In this document: piece by piece, positions 27,801 to 35,324 of the stretch
How the letters are laid out: the number at the start of each line of letters is the position of its first letter
Numbering within the stretch: position 1 is the stretch's first letter
DNA from: CAZAYP01 sp964489425 [NCBI: uncultured Verrucomicrobiota bacterium]
GTDB lineage: Bacteria; Verrucomicrobiota; Kiritimatiellia; RZYC01
Assembly (NCBI GenBank): GCA_964489425.1
Contig: CAZAYP010000009.1
Location: 1-64,000 of the forward strand
Direction: 5' to 3'
Length of the DNA: 64,000 nucleotides
Notes under the pieces: generated by a model
Databases searched by the model: none
What the model was told of the DNA's origin: nothing
The model's input: only the letters and a program-made list of their open reading frames with translations
Translations under genes and position numbers: made by a program

Positions 27801-30323
27801 GAGGGGCTGAACAATTACGCGGCGGCGCTGGCTTTCGACAGCCACGGGGGCATGATCGCCGGCGGCGGATTCAGCGTGGCCGGCACGTCCGCGGCTGCGC
27901 GCGCAGCCGGCTGGACGCCGAACCATCCGGTCATCGCTTATGCCATGCCCGCCCAGGGTTCGCGGACCGGCGGGTATCCCGTCGTCCTCAGCGGCCTGTT
28001 CCCCGAAGGCGGCGCGGACATTTCCAGCGTCACCCTGTGCGGCGTCCCGGCCACCATCGTCAACCGCAGCAGTTCCAACCTGGAGGTGGTGGCTGGCGCT
28101 TCGGCGGTTGGCCTGACGGGCGACATGGTCGTCAACACCACCAACCACGGTTCAGGCACGCGCGCTGGCGGGTTCACCTACACCGCGCCGATCATGGCCC
28201 TGTTCAATCCCTTCGGCATGGCGATCGCTTCGGGCGATCCCGCGGTTCCGGAAAACAGCACCCTGTTCCCGCCGGTGCCGGTCGGCGGCGCCTATACCCA
28301 GGCTTTCATCATCTTGAACACCGGCGCCGATCCCCTGACCATCACGGACCTCACCACCAATGGTCCGGATTCTTCTTCGTTTGTCGTCGCTTCTGGCGCC
28401 CCTGCTTCTGATGGGGTAATATCTGATGGCCGGTTGGGGCACGCTGGACCCGGATCGGGGTCATCCTGGGTCATTCCGCCCGGCACCAGTGCCGTCTTCG
28501 ATGTCGTATTTGCGCCGGCTGCATTTGGGGCATTTAACGCCGCCGTAGGCATTGCCAACGATGCCAGCAACTTCACCATGAACGTGGGCGGCGGCAGCTA
28601 CATGCTCAGCGCCACCTCGGGTGGCTACCAGGGCGGCAACAGCGTGACCTTGTTCAGCGGCGCGCCCATCAGCTACAGCAACGACATCCTGGGCCTGTAC
28701 GTGGGCGGCGTGTACACGACGACCATCGTTGCGCAGGCCGCTAACTGGGTGACGTTCATCGTCCCGCCCGCCGACACCCTGGGCCCGGTGGACATCGTGG
28801 TGGATTCATTCGATCTTGGTCAGCCGGTATTCGCCGGCGCCTACACCTACACCGGGCCGGCCTATGCATTGAGGGTGGTTTCGCCTTATGGCAATCCCCA
28901 GCCCGCCATGGGCACGCACACCAACGCCCGGTTCACCGCCGTGAACTGCTCCGTGACCAGCCCGGTCGAGCATGACGGCCGCACCCTGACCTGCCTGGGC
29001 TGGTCGCTGGTCGGCCACGACCCCGCGGCCGGGACCAGCAACTCCGTCGCCCTGGTGGTCACCAACGAGGCCACGCTCACCTGGCTCTGGCAGTCTGACC
29101 CGCCGCAACAGGATTTCTTTGTGGATGCGGCCTCGGCCCACCCGGTCGCGCCCTACGACTCGTGGTCCATGGCAGCGCGGGACATCCAGTCGGCCGTGGA
29201 CGTGGCCGGCGAGGACGCCATGGTGTGGGTGGCCGATGGGCTGTATGCCACCGGCGGCCGGCCGGCGGCCGGCCAGGCCCAGACCAACCGCGTGGTCGTC
29301 GGGAAGGTCTTGACGATCAGCTCGACGGATAGCGTAGCCACGGTGTGCATCGTCGGCGCCCCCGATGTCGGCGGTCTGAACGGGCTCGGGCCCGCGGCCG
29401 TGCGCTGCGCCTATCTCGGCACCAATGCCGCCCTGGTCGGCGTCGTGCTGCATTCGGGCTATTCCGGCGCTTTTTCAGGCGGGGAGTGCGCGGGCGGCGG
29501 GGTGCTGGCGGAGTCGAAAGCGGCGGTGCTCAACTGCCGCATCTCCGGTTGCGGCGCTTATGACGGCGGGGGTATCCATGGCGGCGAGTTATGGAACTCA
29601 AGCGTCGCGGGCTGCGCTGCGGAAAACCAGGGCGGCGGCTCCATGGCTGCCAGCCTGTTCAATGCCACCCTCCACGCCAACCAGGCCGGCGTGGCCGCGG
29701 GCGGCGCGCATGTCGGCGCCGGGCAAGTGGCCGAAAACAGCATCATGTACGGGAACACAGCGCCCTCCAACGCCAACTGGTGGGTGGGTGCCGGCGTGGC
29801 CCTGGATCACTGCTGCACGATCCCTGACCGGGCCGGCTTCATCGGCACCGTCACCAACCACCCGCTGTTCGTGTCCGCCACCAACCTGCGCCTCCAAGTC
29901 GGATCCCCCTGCATCAATGCCGGCGCCGCCGACGATGGGATGGAGGATGAAGAGGACCTGGCCGGCAACCCGCGCGTCATCGGCCCGGCGGCGGACATAG
30001 GCGCCTATGAATACCCGCTGGCGCCGAGCGGCCTGGTCGCGGCCTCCAACGCCGTGGGCTGCGTGCAGCTCGACTGGTCGTTGGTCAGCGGCGCGGACGG
30101 TTATGCCATCTACCGCTCCACCTCGGCCGTGGCGCCGACCAACGCGCTGGCGGTCGTGGCCGAAGACGCCAGTTCCTGGTGCGACGCGAGCGCCGCTCCC
30201 GGCCAGCGCTATTATTACTGGCTCAAGGCCGTGTACTGGAACGAGAACAGCGCCCTGGGCACCGCCGCCATCGGATGGCTGCGCGGCACGGCTCTGCCCT
30301 GGCTCATGCTGCTGTTGCCGTAG
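21858..30323 (+). CDS. Giant secreted multi-propeller protein with beta-helix and LPWLMLLLP tail
   Basis: 2821 residues. The ATG at 21858 has GAGGAGGA at 21843-21850 (7-nt spacing). The signal peptide is cleaved after about residue 60; its n-region (16-42) is encoded by palindrome array 2. Order: six-bladed Kelch-type propeller (61-341, repeats of YAVGG and NWxxxxxLP), TIG, choice-of-anchor D, TIG, second Kelch propeller (635-921), two more TIG/anchor segments, a propeller of LYAGGxFT and ARWDGxxWxxLG repeats resembling Rax2/cortical-marker propellers (1221-1563), TIG, a low-complexity insert (1653-1691), a second such propeller (1693-2020), TIG, choice-of-anchor D, TIG, an InlB-like repeat (2335-2415), a short beta-helix (2418-2718), fibronectin III and the tail. 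No catalytic motif is visible. Four propellers in one chain suggest a multivalent binding protein. Confidence 0.9.
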   Translation: MQTDPRIEQGNGNRTGFQTLEKPRGGFPNIGKIGARFSKHWKIALAALLALLGASGWARAGEIRDLVDWTRWSEAPGLPVMRYNLGVASFNGGLYALGGADGDDQSRREVYCFNGTNWARATDLPYACADMAAAVHAGRLYIVGGRGTGSSAASFDGAIWRTEPNLPEWRYGLGAASFDGSLYAVGGREGSAQDDVFRLSGGSWQGAPALPDARDHLAVAAFNGALYAVGGADAGGPQRNVYNYSGGAGWVQVAALPEKRKDLAVAVLNDRLYAIGGKYHWGPADVSHDNVYRYDGTNWVEIACLPAVRSRHGAAALHGALYAVAGTGGRTVATNVYRYPALIARAVEPGSGSYSGGFEVAVSGVELGNGVDITSVTLCGVPVAGILSQSASQVTVRAAAATGLGGPGDVRICSLSRGLSVATNAFTYERPALIIMRPDGTHIPNESAANKADGTLFVLAHPSGLPITNTFLIANGATLTIFPDSVTTNGADAGCFRVEGLPASLTPGATQAFQIVYAGSLLSRRSQATLRIAYTGPGETQTLNLAGQAWDADPAAGPQGGGQAVTIQCAYLMGNGADITNVLLGGRTATITAQGSNWVSVITPAFAATGEVDVVAHSASLGASDFYGAYRVTPTGEIREWTDDARWTAAPSLPTARKKLTVVAYGDYLYVIGGYDDSSRDNKLNLNVYQFDGKSWWMSRSQTPYYVYSSAATVYNGGLWVLGGGETTRFKELGNKMFAYLPYIYQANLPVSRFGLGAAMLGNRMYMIGGEEIGNVRSVHDDVYYYDGSWHGAPALPGDRAYMGSVTYRGAIYSIGGTKGLVSGAQEDVYKFDGTNWATVASLPAQRSSLAAAVFDDRIYAIGGYCYGAQRDVYCYDGTNWTQIAGLPEKRADLGAAVLNGVLYAVGGQEGNTTKKDVYRYPGLVQGAVVPWSGSWTGGYPVTISGANLGNGTDITNVLLCGTAVAAILSQSASQVVVLAASGSGRRGAVTVCSRSQGATVKSNAFTYLGPGLCVLGTNNVALASGAPPDGASGTRLGRVAAGGSLALRLPLRNYGTERVYITNAIVTGPQASHFKLVSYQDFLDPDTASWWYELLLTYQPGTTQAESRAAVHLYNNGQPQPYVVSLEAASASIEPRVGPLAGGNTMTIRDVSLGNGADITNVLVGGVSATIVTQGADFVTFILPPAAMGYVGTVDLTVQSSSQGAASYTHVYTYRPAGRIGEMWQYDWLPLGPGLDNEVCALAADGAGNLFAGGYFSRAGAQACYSIARWDGAAWHAVGERMNDAVLALACGTNMVYAGGLFTAVDFVGAKRIARWDGAWWLPLGPGVGGPVYAMAYTNGKLYVGGAFTNIGAYAANNVAVWDEQTLTWSALGRGVLDTVHTLAFDASGTLYAGGDFTSVNDDLWAGHIARWDGANWTNLSQGVINGSVNALQFSQAGVLHAGGTFAAAGYSPGNSAAKFMARWDGATWTNLPQMMDYPVNALTCDDAGLMYAAKRAQRDSANPASWDGTRWAAVGDRLGDNVNALLYQAGGGALTGGLYAAGRFTYRGGAQPIYNIARARQLPGDPGVYPSSCALTGGVAIAIYGANLCNGTIGDVTLVTLCGVTAAVTAAHGSTQIVVMAGAAATPCTGDVVVVSTEYGATVRSHVFVYGSAGVPPGRSGTGILPETVMPTHRALGGSLNHRLDAGATPGWASLNLGLDDDVNALLRLSENQLIAGGSFYYADDQPARGIALWNGAAWTNLGAGIAGEVYALDFDLQQRVYAGGWFTQAGSVAANNIACWDGAAWTNLGAGLNDTVYALAGFISGPLFAAGAFTLADGRPAERVAVWTSGQWMSLAGAPLNDEVYALALGDNNELYAGGWFTNAGDVALNHVAVWNGESWTNLGAGFDREVNALAVGRDGALYAGGAFTMSGTNPVLRVARWTGTAWTNIGEGFSDEVYALGFDAGGNLHAAGQFWADGETPLRRVARWDGAAWTNLEEGLNNYAAALAFDSHGGMIAGGGFSVAGTSAAARAAGWTPNHPVIAYAMPAQGSRTGGYPVVLSGLFPEGGADISSVTLCGVPATIVNRSSSNLEVVAGASAVGLTGDMVVNTTNHGSGTRAGGFTYTAPIMALFNPFGMAIASGDPAVPENSTLFPPVPVGGAYTQAFIILNTGADPLTITDLTTNGPDSSSFVVASGAPASDGVISDGRLGHAGPGSGSSWVIPPGTSAVFDVVFAPAAFGAFNAAVGIANDASNFTMNVGGGSYMLSATSGGYQGGNSVTLFSGAPISYSNDILGLYVGGVYTTTIVAQAANWVTFIVPPADTLGPVDIVVDSFDLGQPVFAGAYTYTGPAYALRVVSPYGNPQPAMGTHTNARFTAVNCSVTSPVEHDGRTLTCLGWSLVGHDPAAGTSNSVALVVTNEATLTWLWQSDPPQQDFFVDAASAHPVAPYDSWSMAARDIQSAVDVAGEDAMVWVADGLYATGGRPAAGQAQTNRVVVGKVLTISSTDSVATVCIVGAPDVGGLNGLGPAAVRCAYLGTNAALVGVVLHSGYSGAFSGGECAGGGVLAESKAAVLNCRISGCGAYDGGGIHGGELWNSSVAGCAAENQGGGSMAASLFNATLHANQAGVAAGGAHVGAGQVAENSIMYGNTAPSNANWWVGAGVALDHCCTIPDRAGFIGTVTNHPLFVSATNLRLQVGSPCINAGAADDGMEDEEDLAGNPRVIGPAADIGAYEYPLAPSGLVAASNAVGCVQLDWSLVSGADGYAIYRSTSAVAPTNALAVVAEDASSWCDASAAPGQRYYYWLKAVYWNENSALGTAAIGWLRGTALPWLMLLLP
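21904..21984. repeat. Triple 19-bp palindrome array (array 2)
   Basis: Copies at 21904-21922 (first base G instead of T), 21935-21953 and 21966-21984, starts exactly 31 bp apart, 46 nt after the ATG at 21858. The frames read FQTLEK, FPNIGK and FSKHWK as in array 1, although the 12-bp separators differ. Confidence 0.97.
26815..26930 (+). repeat. Low-complexity in-frame insert inside giant gene
   Basis: Encodes a segment with GVPPGRSGTGILPE and HRLDAGATPGW that interrupts the TIG-to-propeller transition of the protein at 21858. Similar GTGILPV/QDACAT peptides are, from memory, translations of dispersed GC-rich repeats common in Verrucomicrobia-type genomes. The frame is kept through it. Only one copy was recognised in the window. 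Confidence 0.4.
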
Positions 30324-30410
30324 CAGGCCGACGAGGCAGTAGGCCGGCGCTCAAAGAATGCCGCCCTCGCTGCACCACGGGGTCCGCCTCACCGCTGAAA
30401 TATTTCCAGC

Positions 30411-30439
30411 TTGTCTGGGGTACCACGCTGCGGCACCAT
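30411..30439 (+). promoter_or_regulatory. Promoter-like element TTGTCT-N17-CACCAT
   Basis: TTGTCT 30411-30416 and CACCAT 30434-30439, spacer 17 bp ending in CGG. It is a weaker match to the element shared by the neighbouring giant genes, 41 nt from the ATG at 30475. Confidence 0.45.
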
Positions 30440-30474
30440 CACGGACACCATGAAGGAAAGCACGAGGAGGCATC

Positions 30475-33400
30475 ATGCGAACCGTTCCGGCCACTAGTTC
30501 CCACAGCAGGCGCGCCACCAAGGTCCGTTTATCGTGCATTCGGCGGCCACCGGGCGCGACCATCCGCAACACCAGCCTGGGCGCGCTGGTGGCGCTCTGG
30601 CTGGCGGTGACCGGCGCCCGGGCGGAAATCACCATGCGGTTCACCTTCCCAGCGGACGCGGTGACGGCCACGGAAACGGACGGCTTCCTCCACCTGGCGC
30701 TGAATGATGGCTGGCTGCCGGAACTGCCCCCCGGCCAGCCGGCGCTGCCTGCGCGCTACGTCAACTTCCTGCTGCCCGCGGGCGCGGAATTTGCCGCGCT
30801 GACGGCGCAGGCGGCCGGCGATACTTTCGCGGAAAATGCCATCCTGTATCCCGCGCAACCGCCGCGCCGGCCCGGCGTGCCGCCGCCGCCGTTCGCCGGT
30901 CCCGACCCGGCAGCCTATGCCAGCGCCGGGCCCACCCCCGCCGCCTGGGCGGAACTCGCGGGCATACAGGAAATGCGCGGCCGCCGGCTCGTGACGGTGC
31001 GGTTGAACCCGTTGCGGTATTACCCGGCCGCGCGACGCCTGGAGTTGGCGCCGGCCATCACGGTCACCGTGCAGCACCGCGCCGCGCGCCAGGCGGCGGG
31101 CAGCCTGCCGATGTCGCCGCTGTTCGGGGACCTGATGAATCGCGCGGTGGTCAACCCGGAACCAAACCCGCGCGGCCTGCTGCCAGCGACCAACTCGATC
31201 CCCTACATCATCCTCACGCGCGCGGCCCTGACCAATGCGTTCGCCACCCTGGCGGCGCACCGGCAAACGCGGTTCCCGGGCGGCACGGCCATCGTGACGG
31301 TGGAAGAGGTGCTGGCCGCGTTTCCGGGCCGGGATGACGCGGAAAAAATCCGTCAGTTCGTCATCCAGGCCGTGCAGTCCAACGGTACGGATTTCGTGGT
31401 GCTGGGCGGCGACGACACGGTCGTGCCCGCGCGCATGGCCCCGATCGCCGTGAGCGTTTACCGTGCCAACACGCCGGTGGACCTTTACTACGCAGGGCTG
31501 GCCGGCGACTGGGACGCGAACCACAACAACATTTTCGGCGAACTGGACGACGAGGCGGACATGATGCCGGATGTCGTGGTCAGCCGCATTCCCATCCGTA
31601 CCGCCCAGGATGCGGACCGCTACACCGCCAAGCTAATCGCCTACGAAACCGGCGCCCGCGCCGACGTGTACGGCAAGCTGTTCCTGAGCGGCACCAAGGG
31701 GTGGGACATGATCTACGGCTCGGCGCGCGGAACCGACCCCCTGTACGATGCGCACCCCTCCTTCCAGGCCCATCAGCCTGTCAGCGATGCCGAGCACTGG
31801 GTGCGGCGCATTCATCGCGATGTCATCCAAACCAACTGGTCGGCCTGCGCGCTGGATATATTCTGCGACACCCTGACCTCCTGGGACCAGGAGTTCGCCG
31901 GCGACTTCCAGCAGACGCCCGAGCGGTTCGTGGCGGTCTACAACCAGGGCTGGGAGCACCAGTATTACGACACGCACGGGAACTGGGACTGCTTTGCCCT
32001 CGAAAACCAAGGCCGGTTCCAGAACGCCCACGCCGCGGCCGTCACCAACCTGGCCTGCTTCATCACGTCCGTGGCCTGCTTGACCGCCCACTTTGACGGC
32101 ACCAACGACCCCTGCCTGGCCGAAACCTTCCTGCGCAACACGGGCGGCGCGCTGGTGTATCACGGCTGCGCCCGGTTGGGGTGGGGCGAGGGCTATCCCG
32201 ACTATTACGGAGGCCCGTCGCCGGCTTACGCGATCCAGTACCTGCGCCGCCTCTTCGACGGGTCGTGCACATCGTTCGGCGCGGCCTATGCCCTGGGCAA
32301 GATCCCGTTCATCGGCCTCAGCACCAACGATGGGACCTACCGCTGGCTGCAGTTCGGCATCAACCTGCTGGGCGACGCCGCGATCGCGCCCCGCGCCAAC
32401 CCCCTGCCCGCCGCGCCCCGCCTGACCTCCGCGGTCAACACCCTTCTGCCCGTGGCGGGCATTGACGTGGCATGGGCTGACCGCGCGGCAAACGCCGCGG
32501 GGTTCGACCTCCAGCGCGCCGGCGGCACGGACGATGCCTGGCGCGTCATCGCCACAACCGGGGCCGGCATCACCAACTACTTTGACAGTGCCGTAACCGA
32601 TGGCGAGTTCTACCTCTACCGCGTGCGCGCCACCAATGCCGCCGGGCCGTCCATCTGGTCAGGGTCTGGCGGCCTGTACGTAGGCAACCTCCAGCCGGAC
32701 GCCTGGGACCCGGCGGACGACGCCGCGGCCGGCGCCACCCGGCTGACCAACTTCGCTGCGGGCTTCGCCAGCCATGGCCTGCACACGTTGTCCGCAGCGG
32801 ACACCAACGACTGGTTTGAGTTCGCGGTTGTCCCGGGGTACGTCTACCAGTTCACCACCCAGTCGGCCAGCAACCACGGCGGGCTCTATGCCCGCGCCTA
32901 CGACGGCCAGATGAATCTCGCGGCCGAGGGTGGCGACACCAACGGGTTCGACCAGTTTGCGCTCTACCTCGCGCCCACCAGCTCCGCGACCTGGCGCCTG
33001 TGCCTGGAACCCAACCGCGATCGCGACAGCGCCAGCTACCAGCTATTCTACCGCGCCGAGGAAGACCACAGCAGTTCCGCCGCGCTGGGCGCGGCGCTGG
33101 CCGCCACCCAGCTCGCCTGGCGCACCAGCACCGCGGCCGTCAACCCGTGGTTCGCCCAAACCAATGTCTGCAAGTTCGGCGGCAGCGCGGTGCAATCCGG
33201 CCAGATTTACCGGCCGGACGGCACGTCCACGCTGTACGCCGCCTATTCCTGGGTGGAAGCCGCCATGGAGCTGACCTCGCCGGCGTTCCTGACCTTCTGG
33301 CATAAAACCGAACTGGATCCGGGCGCCCAGCTGCTCCTGAACGTACCGGGCTGGAAACAAACCATCACCGCCACCGAGGACTGGAACAAGGAGTACTACT

Positions 33401-35157
33401 GCTATTATGGCTACCCCTCGCCCACGGTCGTCACCATGCACTTCGAGTTGGCCGCCGCCGATTCCGCCACCCCGGACCGTTCCAGCGCGTGGCTCGACCA
33501 GGTCCAGGTGATCTACTCCAACGACATCGCCAACCTCCCGTTCGGACCGCCGGTTTCCAACACCCTGGCCGCCGGCCGCTGCCGGGTCTATGGCCTTGAT
33601 GTGGCCGCCGCCGGCCACGTGATCCTGACGCTCGGCGGACCCGCCGCCATTGATGTCATTGCGTACGGTCTCGATGGCTTCATGTTGACGACGTACCGGG
33701 ACGGCGCGACGGTCCGGTTTCGCTGCGCCGCCCCCGGCCGGTACCACGTCATGCTCGAGAACAACGTCGATGCGCCGGCCGCCGGCGTGGTGAGCGCGGC
33801 GTATTTCGACCGCATGACGTACTACGTGAAGGCCGGCGCCACCAACTCGGAGCGGCCCTACGCGTCGTGGGCCACGGCGGCCGCGACCATCCAGGACGCG
33901 GTCGAAATCGCGTTTGCCGGCGATCTCGTGCTGGTGACCAACGGCGTGTACGACCAGGGCGGGAACCCGGCCATGGGGTATGATTTGACCAATCGCGTGG
34001 CCGTCGACAAGGCGCTGGCCGTGCGCAGCGTCAACGGCCCGGCCGCGACGCACATCGTCGGCCAGCCGGGCGAGCAGCCGGACGGGTTCGGCCTGGCGGC
34101 CATCCGCGGCGTGTTCCTGGCGGCGGGCGCGGAAATGAGCGGGTTCAGCGTGACCGGCGGCTACACCCATTCCTTCTTCTCGATCGACGCCTTTGGCGGC
34201 GGGGTGTACTCCGTCTCGAACAACACCCTGGTTTCCAACTGCGTCATCATGGGCAACGCCGCGTGGGCGGGCGGCGCCGGGGCCTACCGCGGCACCCTGC
34301 GGCACTGTGTTCTGGCGCGCAACACGTCCACCTTCGGCGGCGGCGGGGCGGAAGACGCGGTTATTGAGCAGTGCCGGGTAACGGACAACGCCGCCGGCGC
34401 CGGTGGCGGCGGGTACCACGTCACGGCGCGCAACTCGCTCTTCGCCGGCAACCAGGCGGAAGAAAACGGCGGCGGGCTGTACGAGAGCACGGCGCTCAAC
34501 TGCACGCTGGTGAGCAACCAAGCCGGGCTTGCGGGCGGCTTGTACGGCGGCACCGCGGTCAACAGCATCGCGTGGGGCAACTTGGCGACCGGCGATGTCG
34601 CGGCCGCCAACTGGAGCACAAGCGCCGCCCCGGCCTTTGCGTTCTGCTGCACCGTGCCGCTGCCGCCGGCCGGGCCCGGCAACACGACCAATGACCCGCG
34701 CCTGGCCGAGGCCGGCGGCGACTGGCCGCTGGCGGCCGGATCGCCCTGCATCAATGCTGGCACCAACGAGGGCTGGATGGCCATCGAGCGCGACCTGGCC
34801 GGCAACAACCGGGTCATCGGCCCGGCGGTGGACATGGGCGCCTACGAGTTCCCGCTGGCACCGACCGGCCTGGTGGCCGCCACGGCCGGCGCCGGCGGCT
34901 GCCTGTCCGTCAGTTGGAGCGGCGTCAGCGGCTCCGGCGGTTACGCCGTGTACCGGTCAACCTCCAACGTGCCGCCCGGCCAGGCCCTGGCGAACGTGAC
35001 CACCAACGCCTATTGCGACGGCAGCGCCAGGCCGGGCCAGCATTACTACTACTGGGTCGCCGCCAGCTTCCCCACCGGGCCGGGCGCGCTGAGCAGCGCG
35101 GCCTACGGCTGGCTGCGCAGCCAGGCCTTGCCCTGGCTCATGCTGCTGCTGGACTAA
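30475..35157 (+). CDS. Gingipain-like (C25) peptidase with beta-helix and LPWLMLLLD tail
   Basis: 1560 residues. GAGGAGG at 30464-30470 precedes the ATG. The signal peptide is long (cleavage after about residue 50, VTGARA), with an Arg-rich n-region but no palindromes. Residues 51-230 resemble the C25 propeptide (VTVRLNPLRYYPAARRLEL). The peptidase domain (242-640) shows the family pattern DFVVLGGDDTVVPAR, VVSRIPIRT, an EHQYYDTHGN segment with His495 or His501 as candidate base, and ITSVACLTAHFD with Cys535 as likely nucleophile, then DPCLAETFLRNTGGALVYHG. Fibronectin III (642-736), a bacterial pre-peptidase C-terminal domain (739-862) and an unassigned region follow, then a beta-helix (1116-1459), fibronectin III (1461-1542) and the tail. 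In Bacteroidetes C25 enzymes are exported by T9SS and have a T9SS C-terminal domain; none is seen here, so the hydrophobic tail may replace it. Confidence 0.88.
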   Translation: MRTVPATSSHSRRATKVRLSCIRRPPGATIRNTSLGALVALWLAVTGARAEITMRFTFPADAVTATETDGFLHLALNDGWLPELPPGQPALPARYVNFLLPAGAEFAALTAQAAGDTFAENAILYPAQPPRRPGVPPPPFAGPDPAAYASAGPTPAAWAELAGIQEMRGRRLVTVRLNPLRYYPAARRLELAPAITVTVQHRAARQAAGSLPMSPLFGDLMNRAVVNPEPNPRGLLPATNSIPYIILTRAALTNAFATLAAHRQTRFPGGTAIVTVEEVLAAFPGRDDAEKIRQFVIQAVQSNGTDFVVLGGDDTVVPARMAPIAVSVYRANTPVDLYYAGLAGDWDANHNNIFGELDDEADMMPDVVVSRIPIRTAQDADRYTAKLIAYETGARADVYGKLFLSGTKGWDMIYGSARGTDPLYDAHPSFQAHQPVSDAEHWVRRIHRDVIQTNWSACALDIFCDTLTSWDQEFAGDFQQTPERFVAVYNQGWEHQYYDTHGNWDCFALENQGRFQNAHAAAVTNLACFITSVACLTAHFDGTNDPCLAETFLRNTGGALVYHGCARLGWGEGYPDYYGGPSPAYAIQYLRRLFDGSCTSFGAAYALGKIPFIGLSTNDGTYRWLQFGINLLGDAAIAPRANPLPAAPRLTSAVNTLLPVAGIDVAWADRAANAAGFDLQRAGGTDDAWRVIATTGAGITNYFDSAVTDGEFYLYRVRATNAAGPSIWSGSGGLYVGNLQPDAWDPADDAAAGATRLTNFAAGFASHGLHTLSAADTNDWFEFAVVPGYVYQFTTQSASNHGGLYARAYDGQMNLAAEGGDTNGFDQFALYLAPTSSATWRLCLEPNRDRDSASYQLFYRAEEDHSSSAALGAALAATQLAWRTSTAAVNPWFAQTNVCKFGGSAVQSGQIYRPDGTSTLYAAYSWVEAAMELTSPAFLTFWHKTELDPGAQLLLNVPGWKQTITATEDWNKEYYCYYGYPSPTVVTMHFELAAADSATPDRSSAWLDQVQVIYSNDIANLPFGPPVSNTLAAGRCRVYGLDVAAAGHVILTLGGPAAIDVIAYGLDGFMLTTYRDGATVRFRCAAPGRYHVMLENNVDAPAAGVVSAAYFDRMTYYVKAGATNSERPYASWATAAATIQDAVEIAFAGDLVLVTNGVYDQGGNPAMGYDLTNRVAVDKALAVRSVNGPAATHIVGQPGEQPDGFGLAAIRGVFLAAGAEMSGFSVTGGYTHSFFSIDAFGGGVYSVSNNTLVSNCVIMGNAAWAGGAGAYRGTLRHCVLARNTSTFGGGGAEDAVIEQCRVTDNAAGAGGGGYHVTARNSLFAGNQAEENGGGLYESTALNCTLVSNQAGLAGGLYGGTAVNSIAWGNLATGDVAAANWSTSAAPAFAFCCTVPLPPAGPGNTTNDPRLAEAGGDWPLAAGSPCINAGTNEGWMAIERDLAGNNRVIGPAVDMGAYEFPLAPTGLVAATAGAGGCLSVSWSGVSGSGGYAVYRSTSNVPPGQALANVTTNAYCDGSARPGQHYYYWVAASFPTGPGALSSAAYGWLRSQALPWLMLLLD
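34841..35090 (+). repeat. 250-bp near-identical block, copy 1
   Basis: Codes for the C-terminal fibronectin III domain of the gene at 30475. It matches 40495-40744 at a constant offset of 5654 bp with only about four differences, including silent ones at 34860 and near 35067. Confidence 0.9.
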
Positions 35158-35255
35158 CCGGCGCAGGCGAAGCGGTGCGGCAGCTGTAACGAAAACCCAC
35201 CGGCCGCACGCCTGGACCCGGTGGCCGGCGACCCGGGATTGTGCGCCTCATACGC

Positions 35256-35284
35256 TTGCTTTCAGCCGGGGCATCCGGCACAGT
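35256..35284 (+). promoter_or_regulatory. Promoter-like element TTGCTT-N17-CACAGT
   Basis: TTGCTT 35256-35261 and CACAGT 35279-35284, 17-bp spacer ending in CGG, in a GCTTGCTTTCAGCCGGGG context like those at 21802 and 40842. It lies 46 nt before the ATG at 35325. Confidence 0.6.
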
Positions 35285-35324
35285 TTCGAACCTGGCAAGC
35301 CTGAATAAAACCAAGAGGTCAGCG

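Noticed and set aside
30475-35157. T9SS substrate
   Set aside because: Gingipain-like catalytic domain, but no T9SS C-terminal domain. The C-terminus is the fibronectin/LPWLMLLL type shared with non-peptidases here.
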